DNA of 64,000 nucleotides from Consotaella salsifontis (GCF_900167365.1 NZ_FUXL01000006.1:1-64000); one strand, 5' to 3'. Shown: positions 33,649 through 42,269, counted from the first letter of the stretch. Numbers and translations are program-made. Notes: generated by a model from the sequence alone, not told the origin.

Positions 33649-33842
33649 CGCGCACGCCCCCCGTCACGTGCGGCGATGCGGGATGCGATCCAGCTATCGA
33701 TTTCGGAGCGGACGAAAGCCTTGCGCTTCGCCGTCACCGGCACGAGGCGGGGAAAACCGGCCTCTTCCTTTTCCAACTGCCAGAGCGTCGTGCGGCTGAC
33801 GCCGATCCTCTGGCAGACTTCCTTGATCGAGAGAAATTCCAT
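33645..33842 (-). CDS. AlpA-family transcriptional regulator / excisionase-like
   Basis: A 65-residue winged-helix protein of the AlpA type: FLSIKEVCQRIGVSRTTLWQ, then the wing FPRLVPVTAKRKAFVRSEID and SWIASR. In P4-like elements and Gram-negative satellites AlpA activates excision or early genes. A strong ribosome-binding site (GGAGGTG, 8 bases before the ATG) marks it as the first gene of the early operon. The 67-bp gap behind it should hold the promoter, but I could not define -35/-10 boxes. Confidence 0.85.
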   Translation of the reverse strand: MEFLSIKEVCQRIGVSRTTLWQLEKEEAGFPRLVPVTAKRKAFVRSEIDSWIASRIAARDGGRAR

Positions 33843-33909
33843 TTCGCGTTCACCTCCGTAAGAGATGACGCGATTATGTCCATTTCACCTGTGACGCTGG
33901 CCGGCGGTG

Positions 33910-34431
33910 TTACAACTTTCTTCCTAAGTGCCGATACCAGAGTGTCCGGTTGGCCTCGCCGCTCGTGCCAAGACCTTTGTTGAAGACGATCTTGCCGGCA
34001 CTCGAAACGGTTTTCCCTTTGTCCACCAGGGTACGCATCTCATTCACAATGCGCGAACGTGTGCCCTCGAACATAAGGGAACGTGCCTTGCCGCCGCTGG
34101 CGGCAGACGCCACGGTCGTTCTGCCGCGCACCAGATCGGGACGGTTTAGAAGATCCTTCACATGCTGCCGTTCCGCATCGAAACGCTCGATCCGCTCCAG
34201 CGCTGTTGCCAATTTACCGGCGCGATAACATGCTCTGACGTGATTGACTGCACCCCGTATGCGTCGCGGATCACTCCTTTCTAGCACCCACTCCCGGACC
34301 ACAGGATCGCTGAACGAGTCCGCTAACTTCTCCAACTCAGGGGGGCGCCCTTGTGACGCACACTGCAAATAACTGTCCATGATCGACAGCCAAACTTCTA
34401 TTCGTCGCAAGTAATATTCTTCACCGGCCAT
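33910..34431 (-). CDS. Hypothetical protein next to integrase
   Basis: A 173-residue basic protein (start MAGEEYYLRRIEVWLSIMDS) whose ATG overlaps the integrase stop by 1 bp, so it is probably co-transcribed with it. The N-terminal two thirds look helical and the C-terminus is Lys/Arg-rich (LVDKGKTVSSAGKIVFNKGL). No known domain is recognised. G+C appears lower than in the integrase. It could be cargo or an accessory of recombination. Confidence 0.6.
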   Translation of the reverse strand: MAGEEYYLRRIEVWLSIMDSYLQCASQGRPPELEKLADSFSDPVVREWVLERSDPRRIRGAVNHVRACYRAGKLATALERIERFDAERQHVKDLLNRPDLVRGRTTVASAASGGKARSLMFEGTRSRIVNEMRTLVDKGKTVSSAGKIVFNKGLGTSGEANRTLWYRHLGRKL

Positions 34432-35651
34432 CACAGCGCCGCCTCCGCCTTCATCGGCACGACGACGCTCTCTCGCTTCGAAATGATCGCTTCCAGGTGC
34501 TCGGCCCACATATCCAGCGCGCGGCGCTTCTCCGGTTCGTATCGAGCGCGGTTATAGACGCCGGCCACCCCTGCCCTGAAGCCGCTGATGTGGTTCAACG
34601 TCGCCTCGACAATGTGCGGCATGACGCCCAGGTCGGCCATACCGGTTGCGACGGTGCGGCGAATGTCGTGAGGGGTCCATCGCTCATCCAGAACCTGGAG
34701 CTTTAGTCGGGTCGCTTGCGCAATCGCGTTGCTCTCGATTGGCGCACCAACATGGGTGAATAGCGGTGCATCTCTGTCATCATCGGCCTTGTCCAGCGCC
34801 GCGCCGACGATCTCGACGGCAGCGTCAGACAACGGCACGACATGCGCCAAGCCATTCTTGGTTCGCTCGCCGGGAATGGTCCATGTCGCCGCGTCCAGAT
34901 CGATTTCTGAACGGCGCATTCCGCAGACCTCGCCGGAACGCTGTCCGGTCAGGAACAACAGCCGGATCACGTTCGCCGTCACTGGCCGCAAAGCAGCCCC
35001 AGGGAGCGCCTTCCATATCGCCTTGACCTCGGCAGCGGAAAGCACGCGATCGCGCTTCACGGCCTTTGCGCGCGGCTTGATGCCCGTCGCTGGAGACAGT
35101 TCGAGGTAATCCTCATCAACCGCCCATCCGAACATCTTCCTGACGACGGCCAGGATTTGCGTCGACTGCGCAGCGGCGCCGGCTTCGGCTTTGGCGTCGA
35201 TGATGTCGAGAAGGTCGCGCCGCTTCACCGCCGCCGCCTTGAGCTTGCCGATCTTCGGAATAACCTCGACCTTGAGCAACCGCTCGTCTTCCCTCCACGT
35301 CCGCTTGTTCCGTTTGGAGTAGCGTTCGATGAAGATGCCAGCCAGTTCCTCGACGGTCATAGCCTCGCGTCGGGCGCGCTTGTCACCGGCAGGGTCTTGG
35401 CCATCCGATACGGCCGCAACCGCGTCCAGTGCCTTCCGACGCGCCTTCTCCAGCGACAGCGCCGGAAACTTGCCGAGCGTGACGCGGCGCTTCTCGCCGT
35501 CAGCTTCGCGCGTATAGACGACGGTCCAGGCTTTGACGCCGCTCGGCGAGACGCGAAGCACCAGACCGCGAACCGTCGCGTCCCAGAAGTCGGTACGGGT
35601 TTCGACCTTCACGCTCTCGATGAAGCGGGCAGTCAGGTTCTTTCGAGGCAT
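34431..35651 (-). CDS. int: Tyrosine-type site-specific integrase (P4-like, DUF4102)
   Basis: A 406-residue recombinase that integrates and excises the element at tRNA-Lys. The N-terminal arm-binding domain (residues 1-90, LTARFIESVKVETRTDFWDA, then VRGLVLRVSPSGVKAW) is of the DUF4102 type. The catalytic residues are in place: Arg238 (LTGQRSGEV), His328/Arg331 (TPHDIRRTVATGM), His354 (ATLNHISG) and Tyr366 (AGVYNRARY). It appears intact. It lies beside attR, 178 bp from the repeat, transcribed inward. Confidence 0.95.
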   Translation of the reverse strand: MPRKNLTARFIESVKVETRTDFWDATVRGLVLRVSPSGVKAWTVVYTREADGEKRRVTLGKFPALSLEKARRKALDAVAAVSDGQDPAGDKRARREAMTVEELAGIFIERYSKRNKRTWREDERLLKVEVIPKIGKLKAAAVKRRDLLDIIDAKAEAGAAAQSTQILAVVRKMFGWAVDEDYLELSPATGIKPRAKAVKRDRVLSAAEVKAIWKALPGAALRPVTANVIRLLFLTGQRSGEVCGMRRSEIDLDAATWTIPGERTKNGLAHVVPLSDAAVEIVGAALDKADDDRDAPLFTHVGAPIESNAIAQATRLKLQVLDERWTPHDIRRTVATGMADLGVMPHIVEATLNHISGFRAGVAGVYNRARYEPEKRRALDMWAEHLEAIISKRESVVVPMKAEAAL

Positions 35652-35660
35652 TAGACGAAC

Positions 35661-35708
35661 CTACTGAAAATTTCTCAGTTTTTTCGTCCGGGGTTCCGAG
35701 GGGGTTCC
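35661..35708 (+). repeat. Right copy of subterminal repeat, putative integrase/Xis arm site
   Basis: Contains ctactga (35661-35667) and the 18-mer gggttccgagggggttcc (35691-35708), matching the left copy at 25422-25468. It lies directly upstream of the int start, so a protein bound here could also control int expression. Confidence 0.6.
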
Positions 35709-35829
35709 AGAAATGCAAAACTCGCCCGAACGACAATAAACAACCATGAACACGGAAACCACTGCAATGCAAGGCTTTCAACCGTCCATCACGGTTCAGC
35801 CGCGTTCGCTTTTGTTCTACTTTTTGCCT

Positions 35830-35877
35830 CTTTTAATCAGTAGGTCCAGGGTTCGAGCCCCTGCGCGCTCACCAAAA
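35830..35877 (+). repeat. attR: 48-bp direct repeat of tRNA-Lys 3' end
   Basis: A perfect copy of 25340-25387 without the 5' half of the tRNA; it marks the right end of the element. The remainder of 35709-35988 holds no gene that I can support. Confidence 0.93.
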
Positions 35878-35988
35878 TATATCAGTCCCTATAAATCCTA
35901 CGATGTGTCATGCGGTCGGCGGCCTCGAAGAGGCGGATGCCGGGCGGCGTGAATTCTTGGAACCGCCCGACATGCTGGCTCACCTCGC

Positions 35989-36210
35989 TCAGTTTGCGGC
36001 GTCGCCCTCCACAGCCGAGGTGTCCCAAACCGAATCGAGCAGCTCGGCCGCGTCGCGGGCGTCGTCCGGCTTGAAGATGATGCCGATCGGCATGTCGCCA
36101 TTGCGAATGATGAGGGCGACGTTGCCGTCCGGCAGTTGCGAAACGCCTTCCACCTTGTCGACCAGCACCCCTTGGATGCCCTCTCCGTTGGCTCCAGAAT
36201 CGTCAGACAT
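35989..36210 (-). CDS. Conserved hypothetical small protein
   Basis: A 73-residue acidic protein (MSDDSGANGEGIQGVLVDKV...), mostly beta in appearance, with the core LPDGNVALIIRNGDMPIGII. A good ribosome-binding site (AAGGAG, 7 bases upstream) supports the ATG. It lies just outside attR on the native chromosome. No family is recognised. The next 230 bp up to 36440 carry no visible gene. Confidence 0.65.
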   Translation of the reverse strand: MSDDSGANGEGIQGVLVDKVEGVSQLPDGNVALIIRNGDMPIGIIFKPDDARDAAELLDSVWDTSAVEGDAAN

Positions 36211-36440
36211 TGAATCTCCTTCAGTTTTTTCCAGGCTGAAGCCTATCAGTGCGGTGATACCTTTTGCAAAAGAACGCCTCCGACGGCCGATACCGGTCGC
36301 ATGTCAGCGCGCAGGCTGATCGGTGCTCCTTCCGCCGCTCTCGACATCCGATTGCGATCACGTAGGGTGAAGGCGCGCCGTCAGGGCAAGCGCCTATGTT
36401 CCAAGATTAGGCTTGTAAGGCGCGGGAAAAGAGGTCGACG

Positions 36441-38042
36441 ATGACGGAGCGCATATTCATCGGGTCGGCGTGTGGCGAGCCGCAGATGCTCGAACTGAAG
36501 CGCGCCAACCGCCATGGCCTCATTGCCGGAGCAACAGGCACCGGCAAGACCATCACCATCCAGGGCATCATCGAGGCGCTTTCCGCTGCGGGTGTCCCGT
36601 CGTTCGTGGCTGACGTGAAAGGCGATCTCGCAGGCCTGGCCATGGCCGGCTCGCCTTTGTCGAAGCTCCACAAGACCTTCGTCCAGCGCGCCGCAGAGAT
36701 CGGCGAGTTGGACTTTGCCTATGCCGACAATCCGGTTCAATTCTGGGATCTCTTTGGCGAAAAGGGGCATCCCGTCCGCTCCACCATCTCCGAGATGGGG
36801 CCGCTTCTGCTTTCGCGCATGCTCGACCTCAACGAGGTCCAGGAGGGCGTTCTCACCATTGCCTTTCATGTCGCGGACAAAGAAGGGCTTTTGCTCCTCG
36901 ATCTCGACGACCTCCAGGCCATGCTGGCCCACTGCGCCGAGCGGGCCGACGAACTGACCATTCAGTACGGCAATGTCAGCAAGGCATCTGTCGGCGCCAT
37001 TCAGCGCGCTCTGCTCCAGTTGCGCAGCCAGGGCGGCGATGCGTTCTTCGGCGAGCCGGCGCTGGCCATCGGCGATCTGATCGGCTGCGACGAGAAGGGC
37101 CGTGGCCTTGTCAACGTTCTCGCCGCCGACCGCCTGATGGCGAGTCCGCGGCTCTACTCCACCTTTCTGCTCTGGCTCCTGAGCGCCCTGTTCGAGCATC
37201 TGCCCGAGATCGGCGATCCGGATAAGCCGGTTCTCTGCTTCTTTTTCGATGAGGCGCACCTGCTTTTCGATCATTCGCCCAAGGCGCTTATCGAGAAGAT
37301 CGAGCAAGTCGCCCGGCTCATCCGCTCGAAGGGCGTCGGCGTCTACTTCATCACACAGAACCCGGTCGACGTACCCGACACTGTCGCAGGACAACTTGGC
37401 AATCGCGTTCAGCATGCGCTGCGCGCCTATACGCCCCGAGATCAGGCGGCTGTGCGCGCCGCCGTTGCCACGTTTCGCGCCAATCCGGAGATCGATGTCG
37501 CTGAGGCGATCACAGAGCTGAAAGTCGGCGAGGCGCTGGTGTCGCTGCTTCAGGCGGATGGCGCGCCGTCGCCCGTCCAACGCACGCTGATCAAGCCGCC
37601 GCGCTCTCGTGCGGGTCCGATCACACCGGAGGAGCGGAAGATCCTCATGGACACGGATGCGGTCGGCGCGAAATATGACGCAGCGATCGACCGGGAGTCG
37701 GCCGAGGAACTGATAAAGGCGAAGACGGCAGAGGCGGCTGCGGCGGCCGCTGAGGTACAGGCGGCAAACGAGGCCGAGAAGACGGCCGCGCATCAGGCAA
37801 AGGAAGAGGCGCGGGCGGCCAAGGAGGTCGAGCGCCAGCGCATTGCGGCCGAACGAGCCGAGAGAAATTCGCCGTTCAACCAGATCGTGCGATCGGCGAC
37901 CCGCTCGGCATCGTCGGCAATCGGGCGGGAGGTGGCCAATCAGGTCGCCAAGCAGGTCTTCGGCTCGTCGCGCGGCGCGGGCTCCAACATCGTGCGCGGC
38001 ATCTTTCGCGGCGTTCTCGGCGGCCTCTTCAAGGGTCGCTGA
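36441..38042 (+). CDS. HerA-like helicase/ATPase (DUF853)
   Basis: A 533-residue P-loop ATPase of the HerA/FtsK-like DUF853 group (YjgR type). Walker A is LIAGATGTGKTITIQGII (about residues 28-45) and Walker B is LCFFFDEAHLLFD (about residue 262). IRSKGVGVYFITQNPVDVPD follows and is typical. A long Ala/Glu/Lys coiled coil follows from about residue 420, then a glycine-rich tail. GAGG precedes the ATG. The cellular role of the family is unclear. It lies outside the integrated element. Confidence 0.9.
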   Translation: MTERIFIGSACGEPQMLELKRANRHGLIAGATGTGKTITIQGIIEALSAAGVPSFVADVKGDLAGLAMAGSPLSKLHKTFVQRAAEIGELDFAYADNPVQFWDLFGEKGHPVRSTISEMGPLLLSRMLDLNEVQEGVLTIAFHVADKEGLLLLDLDDLQAMLAHCAERADELTIQYGNVSKASVGAIQRALLQLRSQGGDAFFGEPALAIGDLIGCDEKGRGLVNVLAADRLMASPRLYSTFLLWLLSALFEHLPEIGDPDKPVLCFFFDEAHLLFDHSPKALIEKIEQVARLIRSKGVGVYFITQNPVDVPDTVAGQLGNRVQHALRAYTPRDQAAVRAAVATFRANPEIDVAEAITELKVGEALVSLLQADGAPSPVQRTLIKPPRSRAGPITPEERKILMDTDAVGAKYDAAIDRESAEELIKAKTAEAAAAAAEVQAANEAEKTAAHQAKEEARAAKEVERQRIAAERAERNSPFNQIVRSATRSASSAIGREVANQVAKQVFGSSRGAGSNIVRGIFRGVLGGLFKGR

Positions 38043-38254
38043 CGAATCGGTTGACATGCCGAGCCCACCGGACCATTGCCTCGCCCCATGATCGCGCTTC
38101 GCACCATGATCGTAACGACCGGCACACGCCCGTTTGGGTGTGCGGCGTCGTCGCGGCCATAGCCGTCGATCGTTCCCGCAGACCCCGCCGCGACGGTCAG
38201 GGGTCTGAAAGGCATTCGCCCTCTCCGTCCGGCCAAGACCGAAGGAGAATTGGC

Positions 38255-38785
38255 ATGGCACAACATGACCAGGACCGAGAGCTTTCCGCGCCGGCGGGGC
38301 TCGTCGTAAGGGCGAGCCGCCCGAGTGATGCCGAAGCGCTGGCCGAGATCAAGAATCTACCGGCAGTGCGGGCCGGCACCTTGCGGCCGCCTTTTCAAAG
38401 CGTCGAGAGCGTTCGTGATTGGCTGGAGCACCTGAGCCCGCAAAGCCTGCACCTCGTCGCGGAACTGGATGATCGCGTCGTCGGCGAGGCCAGCCTTCGT
38501 TGCCAGGAGGGTCGGCGGCGTCACGTCGCAGACTTGGGAATGGACGTTCATGACGACTTCGCTGGCAAGGGAATTGGCACCGCCCTCCTCGCCGCACTCC
38601 TGGACGCGGCCGACAACTGGCTCGACATCCGACGCATCGAACTGACGGTCTTCGCGGACAACGCACCCGCCATTGCGCTCTACCGGAAATTCGGCTTCGA
38701 AACGGAGGGCACGCTCAGAAGCTGGGCTTTCCGCGACGGCGATTATGCCGATGTTCTGGCCATGGCGCGGCTGCACCGCATCTGA
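38255..38785 (+). CDS. GNAT-family N-acetyltransferase
   Basis: A 176-residue acetyl-CoA-dependent acetyltransferase. Motif A of the GNAT fold, GMDVHDDFAGKGIGTALLAA, is near residue 100. The C-terminal AIALYRKFGFETEGTLRSWA, ending in GDYADVLAMARL, is like RimJ/RimL/SpeG-type members. GGAG lies 7 bases before the ATG at 38255, which beats a longer in-frame start at 38051. The substrate is unknown. It is convergent with rarA, with 6 bp between their ends. Confidence 0.9.
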   Translation: MAQHDQDRELSAPAGLVVRASRPSDAEALAEIKNLPAVRAGTLRPPFQSVESVRDWLEHLSPQSLHLVAELDDRVVGEASLRCQEGRRRHVADLGMDVHDDFAGKGIGTALLAALLDAADNWLDIRRIELTVFADNAPAIALYRKFGFETEGTLRSWAFRDGDYADVLAMARLHRI

Positions 38786-38791
38786 AGTCCG

Positions 38792-40141
38792 TCAGCCGCC
38801 GCGTTCAGTGCGCAGGCGCGCCCAATGGTCGAGCCGCCTGCCGATCTGGGCCTCCAGGCCGCGCCCCGTCGGCCTGTAGAAGGTCTGACGCCCCATTTCG
38901 GTCGGGAAATAGTCCTGTCCCGAAAAAGCGTCAGGCGTGTCGTGATCGTAAATGTAGCCCGACGAATAGCCCTCGGCCTTCATCAGCTTTGTCGGGGCGT
39001 TGAGAATGTGCTTTGGCGGTAGCAGCGATCCGTGCTCCTTGGCGGCGCGCTGCGCCGCCTTGAACGCCTTGTAGACTGCGTTCGACTTTGGCGCCGTCGC
39101 GAGATAGACGACGGCCTCCGCGAGCGCGAGTTCGCCTTCCGGAGAGCCGAGATAATCGTAGGCGTCCTTTGCGGCATTGGTGATGACGAGCGCCTGGGGA
39201 TCAGCGAGGCCGATATCCTCGCTCGCCATCCGGACCATTCGGCGGCCGAGATAGAGAGGGTCCTCGCCGGCATCGAGCATCCGGCACAGATAGTAGAGAG
39301 CCGCATCGGGATCGGACCCGCGAACGGCCTTGTGAAGCGCGGAAATGAGATTGTAGTGGCCGTCCTGGCTCTTGTCGTAGAGCGGCGCGCGGCGCTGCAC
39401 GACCTGACGAAGCCCCTCCGCTCCGAACACTTCCTCAGGTTTGGCGGCCCGCCAAACCTCCTCCGCAAGGCTTAGAACCGCCCGCCCATCGCCATCGGCA
39501 AGGCGCAGCAGCAGCTCTCGCCCGGCTTCATCCACCGGCAACGCCCGGCCCTCTGCCGCTTCGGCGCGCGTCAGCAGCGCGCCAAGCGCTTCGGGCCCCA
39601 ACGACTGGAAGACAAGAACCCGCGAACGCGAGAGAAGCGCCGCGTTCAGCTCGAATGACGGATTTTCGGTCGTCGCACCGACCAGGACCACCGTGCCGTC
39701 CTCCATCACCGGGAGGAAGGAGTCCTGCTGGGCGCGGTTGAAGCGGTGAATCTCGTCGACGAACAGCAGCGTCGTGCGGCCGTTCTGGCGGCGAAGGCGC
39801 GCCGCCTCGAACACCTTCTTCAGATCGGCGACGCCCGAGAAAATCGCAGAAATCTGCTCGAAGGCGAAATCCACCTCTCCCGCCAGAAGCCGCGCGACGG
39901 TCGTCTTCCCCGTGCCCGGCGGGCCCCAGAAGATCATGGAGCCGAGTGACCGGCTCGCCAGCATCCGCGACAAGGCGCCGTCCGGGCCCGTCAGGTGCTC
40001 CTGACCGACGACCTCGGAAAGGTGCTGCGGGCGGAGACGATCGGCCAGCGGGCGCGGCGCCTCACGCCCCTCGCGTCGGGTTGGGCGCGAAGCCGATGTG
40101 CTCGCTTGAGCCTGTGGAAGATCACCGAAGAGGTCGGTCAT
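38792..40141 (-). CDS. rarA: Replication-associated recombination protein A
   Basis: An AAA+ clamp-loader-like ATPase of 449 residues that acts at stalled replication forks. Walker A is FWGPPGTGKTTVARLLAGEV near residue 70. Walker B and the sensor follow in LLFVDEIHRFNRAQQDSFLP and VLVGATTENPSFELNAALLS. The C-terminal tetramerisation region carries the family ending GYSSGYIYDHDTPDAFSGQD and QTFYRPTGRG. It starts 49 bp after the DegP-like protease gene in the same direction, so they may be co-transcribed. Confidence 0.95.
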   Translation of the reverse strand: MTDLFGDLPQAQASTSASRPTRREGREAPRPLADRLRPQHLSEVVGQEHLTGPDGALSRMLASRSLGSMIFWGPPGTGKTTVARLLAGEVDFAFEQISAIFSGVADLKKVFEAARLRRQNGRTTLLFVDEIHRFNRAQQDSFLPVMEDGTVVLVGATTENPSFELNAALLSRSRVLVFQSLGPEALGALLTRAEAAEGRALPVDEAGRELLLRLADGDGRAVLSLAEEVWRAAKPEEVFGAEGLRQVVQRRAPLYDKSQDGHYNLISALHKAVRGSDPDAALYYLCRMLDAGEDPLYLGRRMVRMASEDIGLADPQALVITNAAKDAYDYLGSPEGELALAEAVVYLATAPKSNAVYKAFKAAQRAAKEHGSLLPPKHILNAPTKLMKAEGYSSGYIYDHDTPDAFSGQDYFPTEMGRQTFYRPTGRGLEAQIGRRLDHWARLRTERGG

Positions 40142-40190
40142 GGCATTCGGTCTCGGAGCCCTCCCGGCATGGCGATCATGCCGGTCGGCG

Positions 40191-41741
40191 TCATCTTAGG
40201 ACGCGGCGGATGCGCTGGCCATCGCGCTCGATCTCGAAGTCGAAGCCGCGAGGATCGCCCGCAAGCAAAGCCGCGAGCGCCTTCGTCGACTGGACCTTGC
40301 GGCCGTTGAGCATAACGAAGATATCGCGCGGCTGGAGCCCGATCTGTGCGGCGTAGGACCGGCCATCGATGGCGGAAACCACGACACCGCGCTTATCGGC
40401 TGGAAGGTTCAGCTCCTGCGCCACCTTGGGTGAGAGATTCTCGACCTCCGCCCCGGCGAAGGGATTGGGTCCGGATAGGGTCAGTCGCTCGCGCGCAGGC
40501 ACCTCCGGCGCCGCAACAAGATCAAGGGTAAGCTGACGCTGACGCTCCGACGAGCGCACCGACAAAGTCACCGTTTTGCCGATTCCGGTCGTAGCGAGCC
40601 GATAAGCCAGCGCATCAGGGCTATCGATGGCAAAATCACCGACGGCCGTCACCACGTCTCCCGGCTCCAGGCCGGCCTTCTCCGCCGGGCTTTGCGCGGC
40701 GACATTCTCGATCAGCGCGCCAGCCGGACGGGCCATGCCCATCGCCTCCGCGATATCTCCCGTCACCGGAGCGAAGGTCGCTCCCACATAGGGACGCTCA
40801 AACTCCTTGCCGCCCTTCGCTGCTTCCACGAATACGCGCACCATGTTCGACGGAATAGCGAAGCCGATGCCGTTCGAGCCGCCCGAGCGGGAGAAGATCG
40901 CCGTGTTGACGCCGACCAGGCGCCCTTCCATGTCGATCAGCGCTCCGCCCGAATTGCCGGGGTTGATGGCCGCATCGGTCTGGATGAAATAGCCGAAATC
41001 GTTGGTACCGATATGGGTGCGGGCGAGCGCCGAGACGATGCCGCTCGTCACCGTCTGGCCGATGCCGAACGGATTGCCGATAGCTAGCACCAGATCACCT
41101 ATCTCCAGCCGGTCGGAATCGGCCAGCGGGATCGTCGGGAATTTCTCTCCCGCATCGACCTTGAGGACGGCAAGATCGGCCTGCGCGTTCTTCGACAAAA
41201 TCTGCGCGTCGAACTCGCGTCCGTCGGCAAGAGAGACTTTCACCTCGTCGGCGTTCTCAATGACGTGGTTGTTGGTGATGATGAGACCGCTGGCATCGAC
41301 GATCACCCCTGAGCCGAGCGACTGCTCGATCCGCGGCCGACTGTTGAAGCGCCCCCCGAAAAACTGCTCGAAGAAGGGATCGCCCGCAAAGGGTGAGCGC
41401 GAGGGCACTTTGCGCGCGGCATAGACGTTGACCACCGCCGGCGCTGTTTCCTTGACCAGAGGCGCGAACGACAGCTGGAGCTCGGTCGCGCTCCGGGGCG
41501 CCTGGCGGTTGTTTGTCGGTTCGACTGGCTTGGCCGGAACGGGCCTTGCCGGGGGTTCAGCGGCAGCCGCCTCACCGGCGCGCGCAACCTTCGCCGTATG
41601 CACCTCGCCAGTTCGTCCGTCCGCAGTCATTCCAGCAGCCGGAGGTTCTGCCGAAGGACCAGACCCAGGCGACATCGGAACAAAGGATGCGCCGCCCACG
41701 AGGGCGAGCGCGGCGACGGCAACAATGAATGCTCGTTTCAC
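40191..41741 (-). CDS. Periplasmic Do/DegP-family serine protease
   Basis: A 516-residue trypsin-like periplasmic protease/chaperone. It has a signal peptide (MKRAFIVAVAALALVGGASF) and a proline-rich linker. The protease domain carries the triad His159 (IITNNHVIENADEV), Asp189 (NAQADLAVLKVD) and Ser264 (NPGNSGGALID). Two PDZ domains follow, at about residues 295-390 and 420-516. The catalytic residues are intact. It probably degrades or refolds misfolded envelope proteins. DegP and DegQ cannot be told apart from sequence alone. Confidence 0.93.
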   Translation of the reverse strand: MKRAFIVAVAALALVGGASFVPMSPGSGPSAEPPAAGMTADGRTGEVHTAKVARAGEAAAAEPPARPVPAKPVEPTNNRQAPRSATELQLSFAPLVKETAPAVVNVYAARKVPSRSPFAGDPFFEQFFGGRFNSRPRIEQSLGSGVIVDASGLIITNNHVIENADEVKVSLADGREFDAQILSKNAQADLAVLKVDAGEKFPTIPLADSDRLEIGDLVLAIGNPFGIGQTVTSGIVSALARTHIGTNDFGYFIQTDAAINPGNSGGALIDMEGRLVGVNTAIFSRSGGSNGIGFAIPSNMVRVFVEAAKGGKEFERPYVGATFAPVTGDIAEAMGMARPAGALIENVAAQSPAEKAGLEPGDVVTAVGDFAIDSPDALAYRLATTGIGKTVTLSVRSSERQRQLTLDLVAAPEVPARERLTLSGPNPFAGAEVENLSPKVAQELNLPADKRGVVVSAIDGRSYAAQIGLQPRDIFVMLNGRKVQSTKALAALLAGDPRGFDFEIERDGQRIRRVLR

Positions 41742-41814
41742 CGAAAGACCCTGCTGTTGTTACGGCACCGCGCGGAGCGGCGCTCTTGCGGCTTCATATA
41801 GGGCTGCAACGAAA

Positions 41815-41838
41815 AAGGGGCCCCGAAAAGGGCCCCTT
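41815..41838 (-). terminator. Terminator after the 41-residue exported peptide gene
   Basis: A 9-bp perfect stem (aaggggccc / gggcccctt) with loop cgaaaa. On the minus strand it runs into TTTTT, so it fits the leftward small gene that stops at 41867. Confidence 0.75.
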
Positions 41839-41866
41839 CGATTTAATTTCTGGCGCACCGGTTTGG

Positions 41867-41992
41867 TTAATGCGCGACCGTCTCCACCTCAGAAGCCGAG
41901 GCCGCCTCAGGAAGATCGGCCGTCGCATAGCTGGCAGTGAGAACGCCGAAAGCAGCCACAGCCGCCAGCAGTGTCAGAAGAGTTCGACGCAT
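41867..41992 (-). CDS. Putative 41-residue exported peptide
   Basis: A very short gene (MRRTLLTLLAAVAAFGVLTA...) that is mostly a signal peptide with a site after SYATA. The mature acidic tail would be only about 17 residues. AAAGGCG precedes the ATG and a terminator lies 28 bp after the stop, which supports a real, independently transcribed gene. The function is unknown. The upstream 277 bp to 42269 show no other gene. Confidence 0.5.
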   Translation of the reverse strand: MRRTLLTLLAAVAAFGVLTASYATADLPEAASASEVETVAH

Positions 41993-42269
41993 GGATGATT
42001 CGCCTTTGGAGAAGTCGTCGCCGATATTATTCATGAGAATTGTTGAGCCCGGGTTAATGTTTGCCGCATTTGCGCCAGATTTGGCGACCGTTGCCACAAG
42101 AATGCCGGCTGGGGCAGAAGGTTGCATGGGCAGCGAATAAGTTCCTGCCCCGTTGGAAGCTGCAATCGCACAAGACGCCGGTGAGCGCGAGAACAGTTTT
42201 GCCACAGCGCCGAAATGTTCACCGGGATTAATTTGTCAGGGGATATCTGCCGGTTCGCTCGACGGCGTA

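Larger units (their letters stand above)
25340..35877. mobile_element. 10.5-kb tRNA-Lys-integrated phage-satellite-like element
   Basis: The element is bounded by 48-bp perfect direct repeats of the tRNA-Lys 3' end. It carries a P4-type integrase at its right end. An AlpA-type regulator and a KilA-N protein head a run of overlapping genes. A helix-turn-helix putative replication protein, a Topo VI-A-like TOPRIM protein and a repeat cluster follow. Beyond them lie an HK97-type major capsid protein and a small terminase. No large terminase, portal, protease, tail or lysis gene is present, so it cannot be an autonomous prophage. Gene content and size resemble phage-inducible chromosomal islands and other satellites; that classification is inference. 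A two-gene cargo unit with a proteasome-like protein lies at the tRNA end. Confidence 0.85.

Noticed and set aside
35661-35685. Terminator upstream of int (actga / tcagt stem followed by T run)
   Set aside because: The stem is only 5 bp and A/T-rich, and the T run is on the strand opposite to int with no gene to terminate.
25340-35877. Complete prophage
   Set aside because: No large terminase, portal, protease, tail, holin or lysin could be found between the att sites.
36441-38042. HerA-like ATPase as part of a HerA-nuclease defence system carried by the element
   Set aside because: It lies outside attR, belongs to the widespread DUF853 group, and has no nuclease or SIR2/DUF4297 partner beside it.
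36381-38261. 626-codon minus-strand frame opposite the HerA-like gene
   Set aside because: The + strand protein has intact Walker motifs and a ribosome-binding site; the antisense frame has neither.
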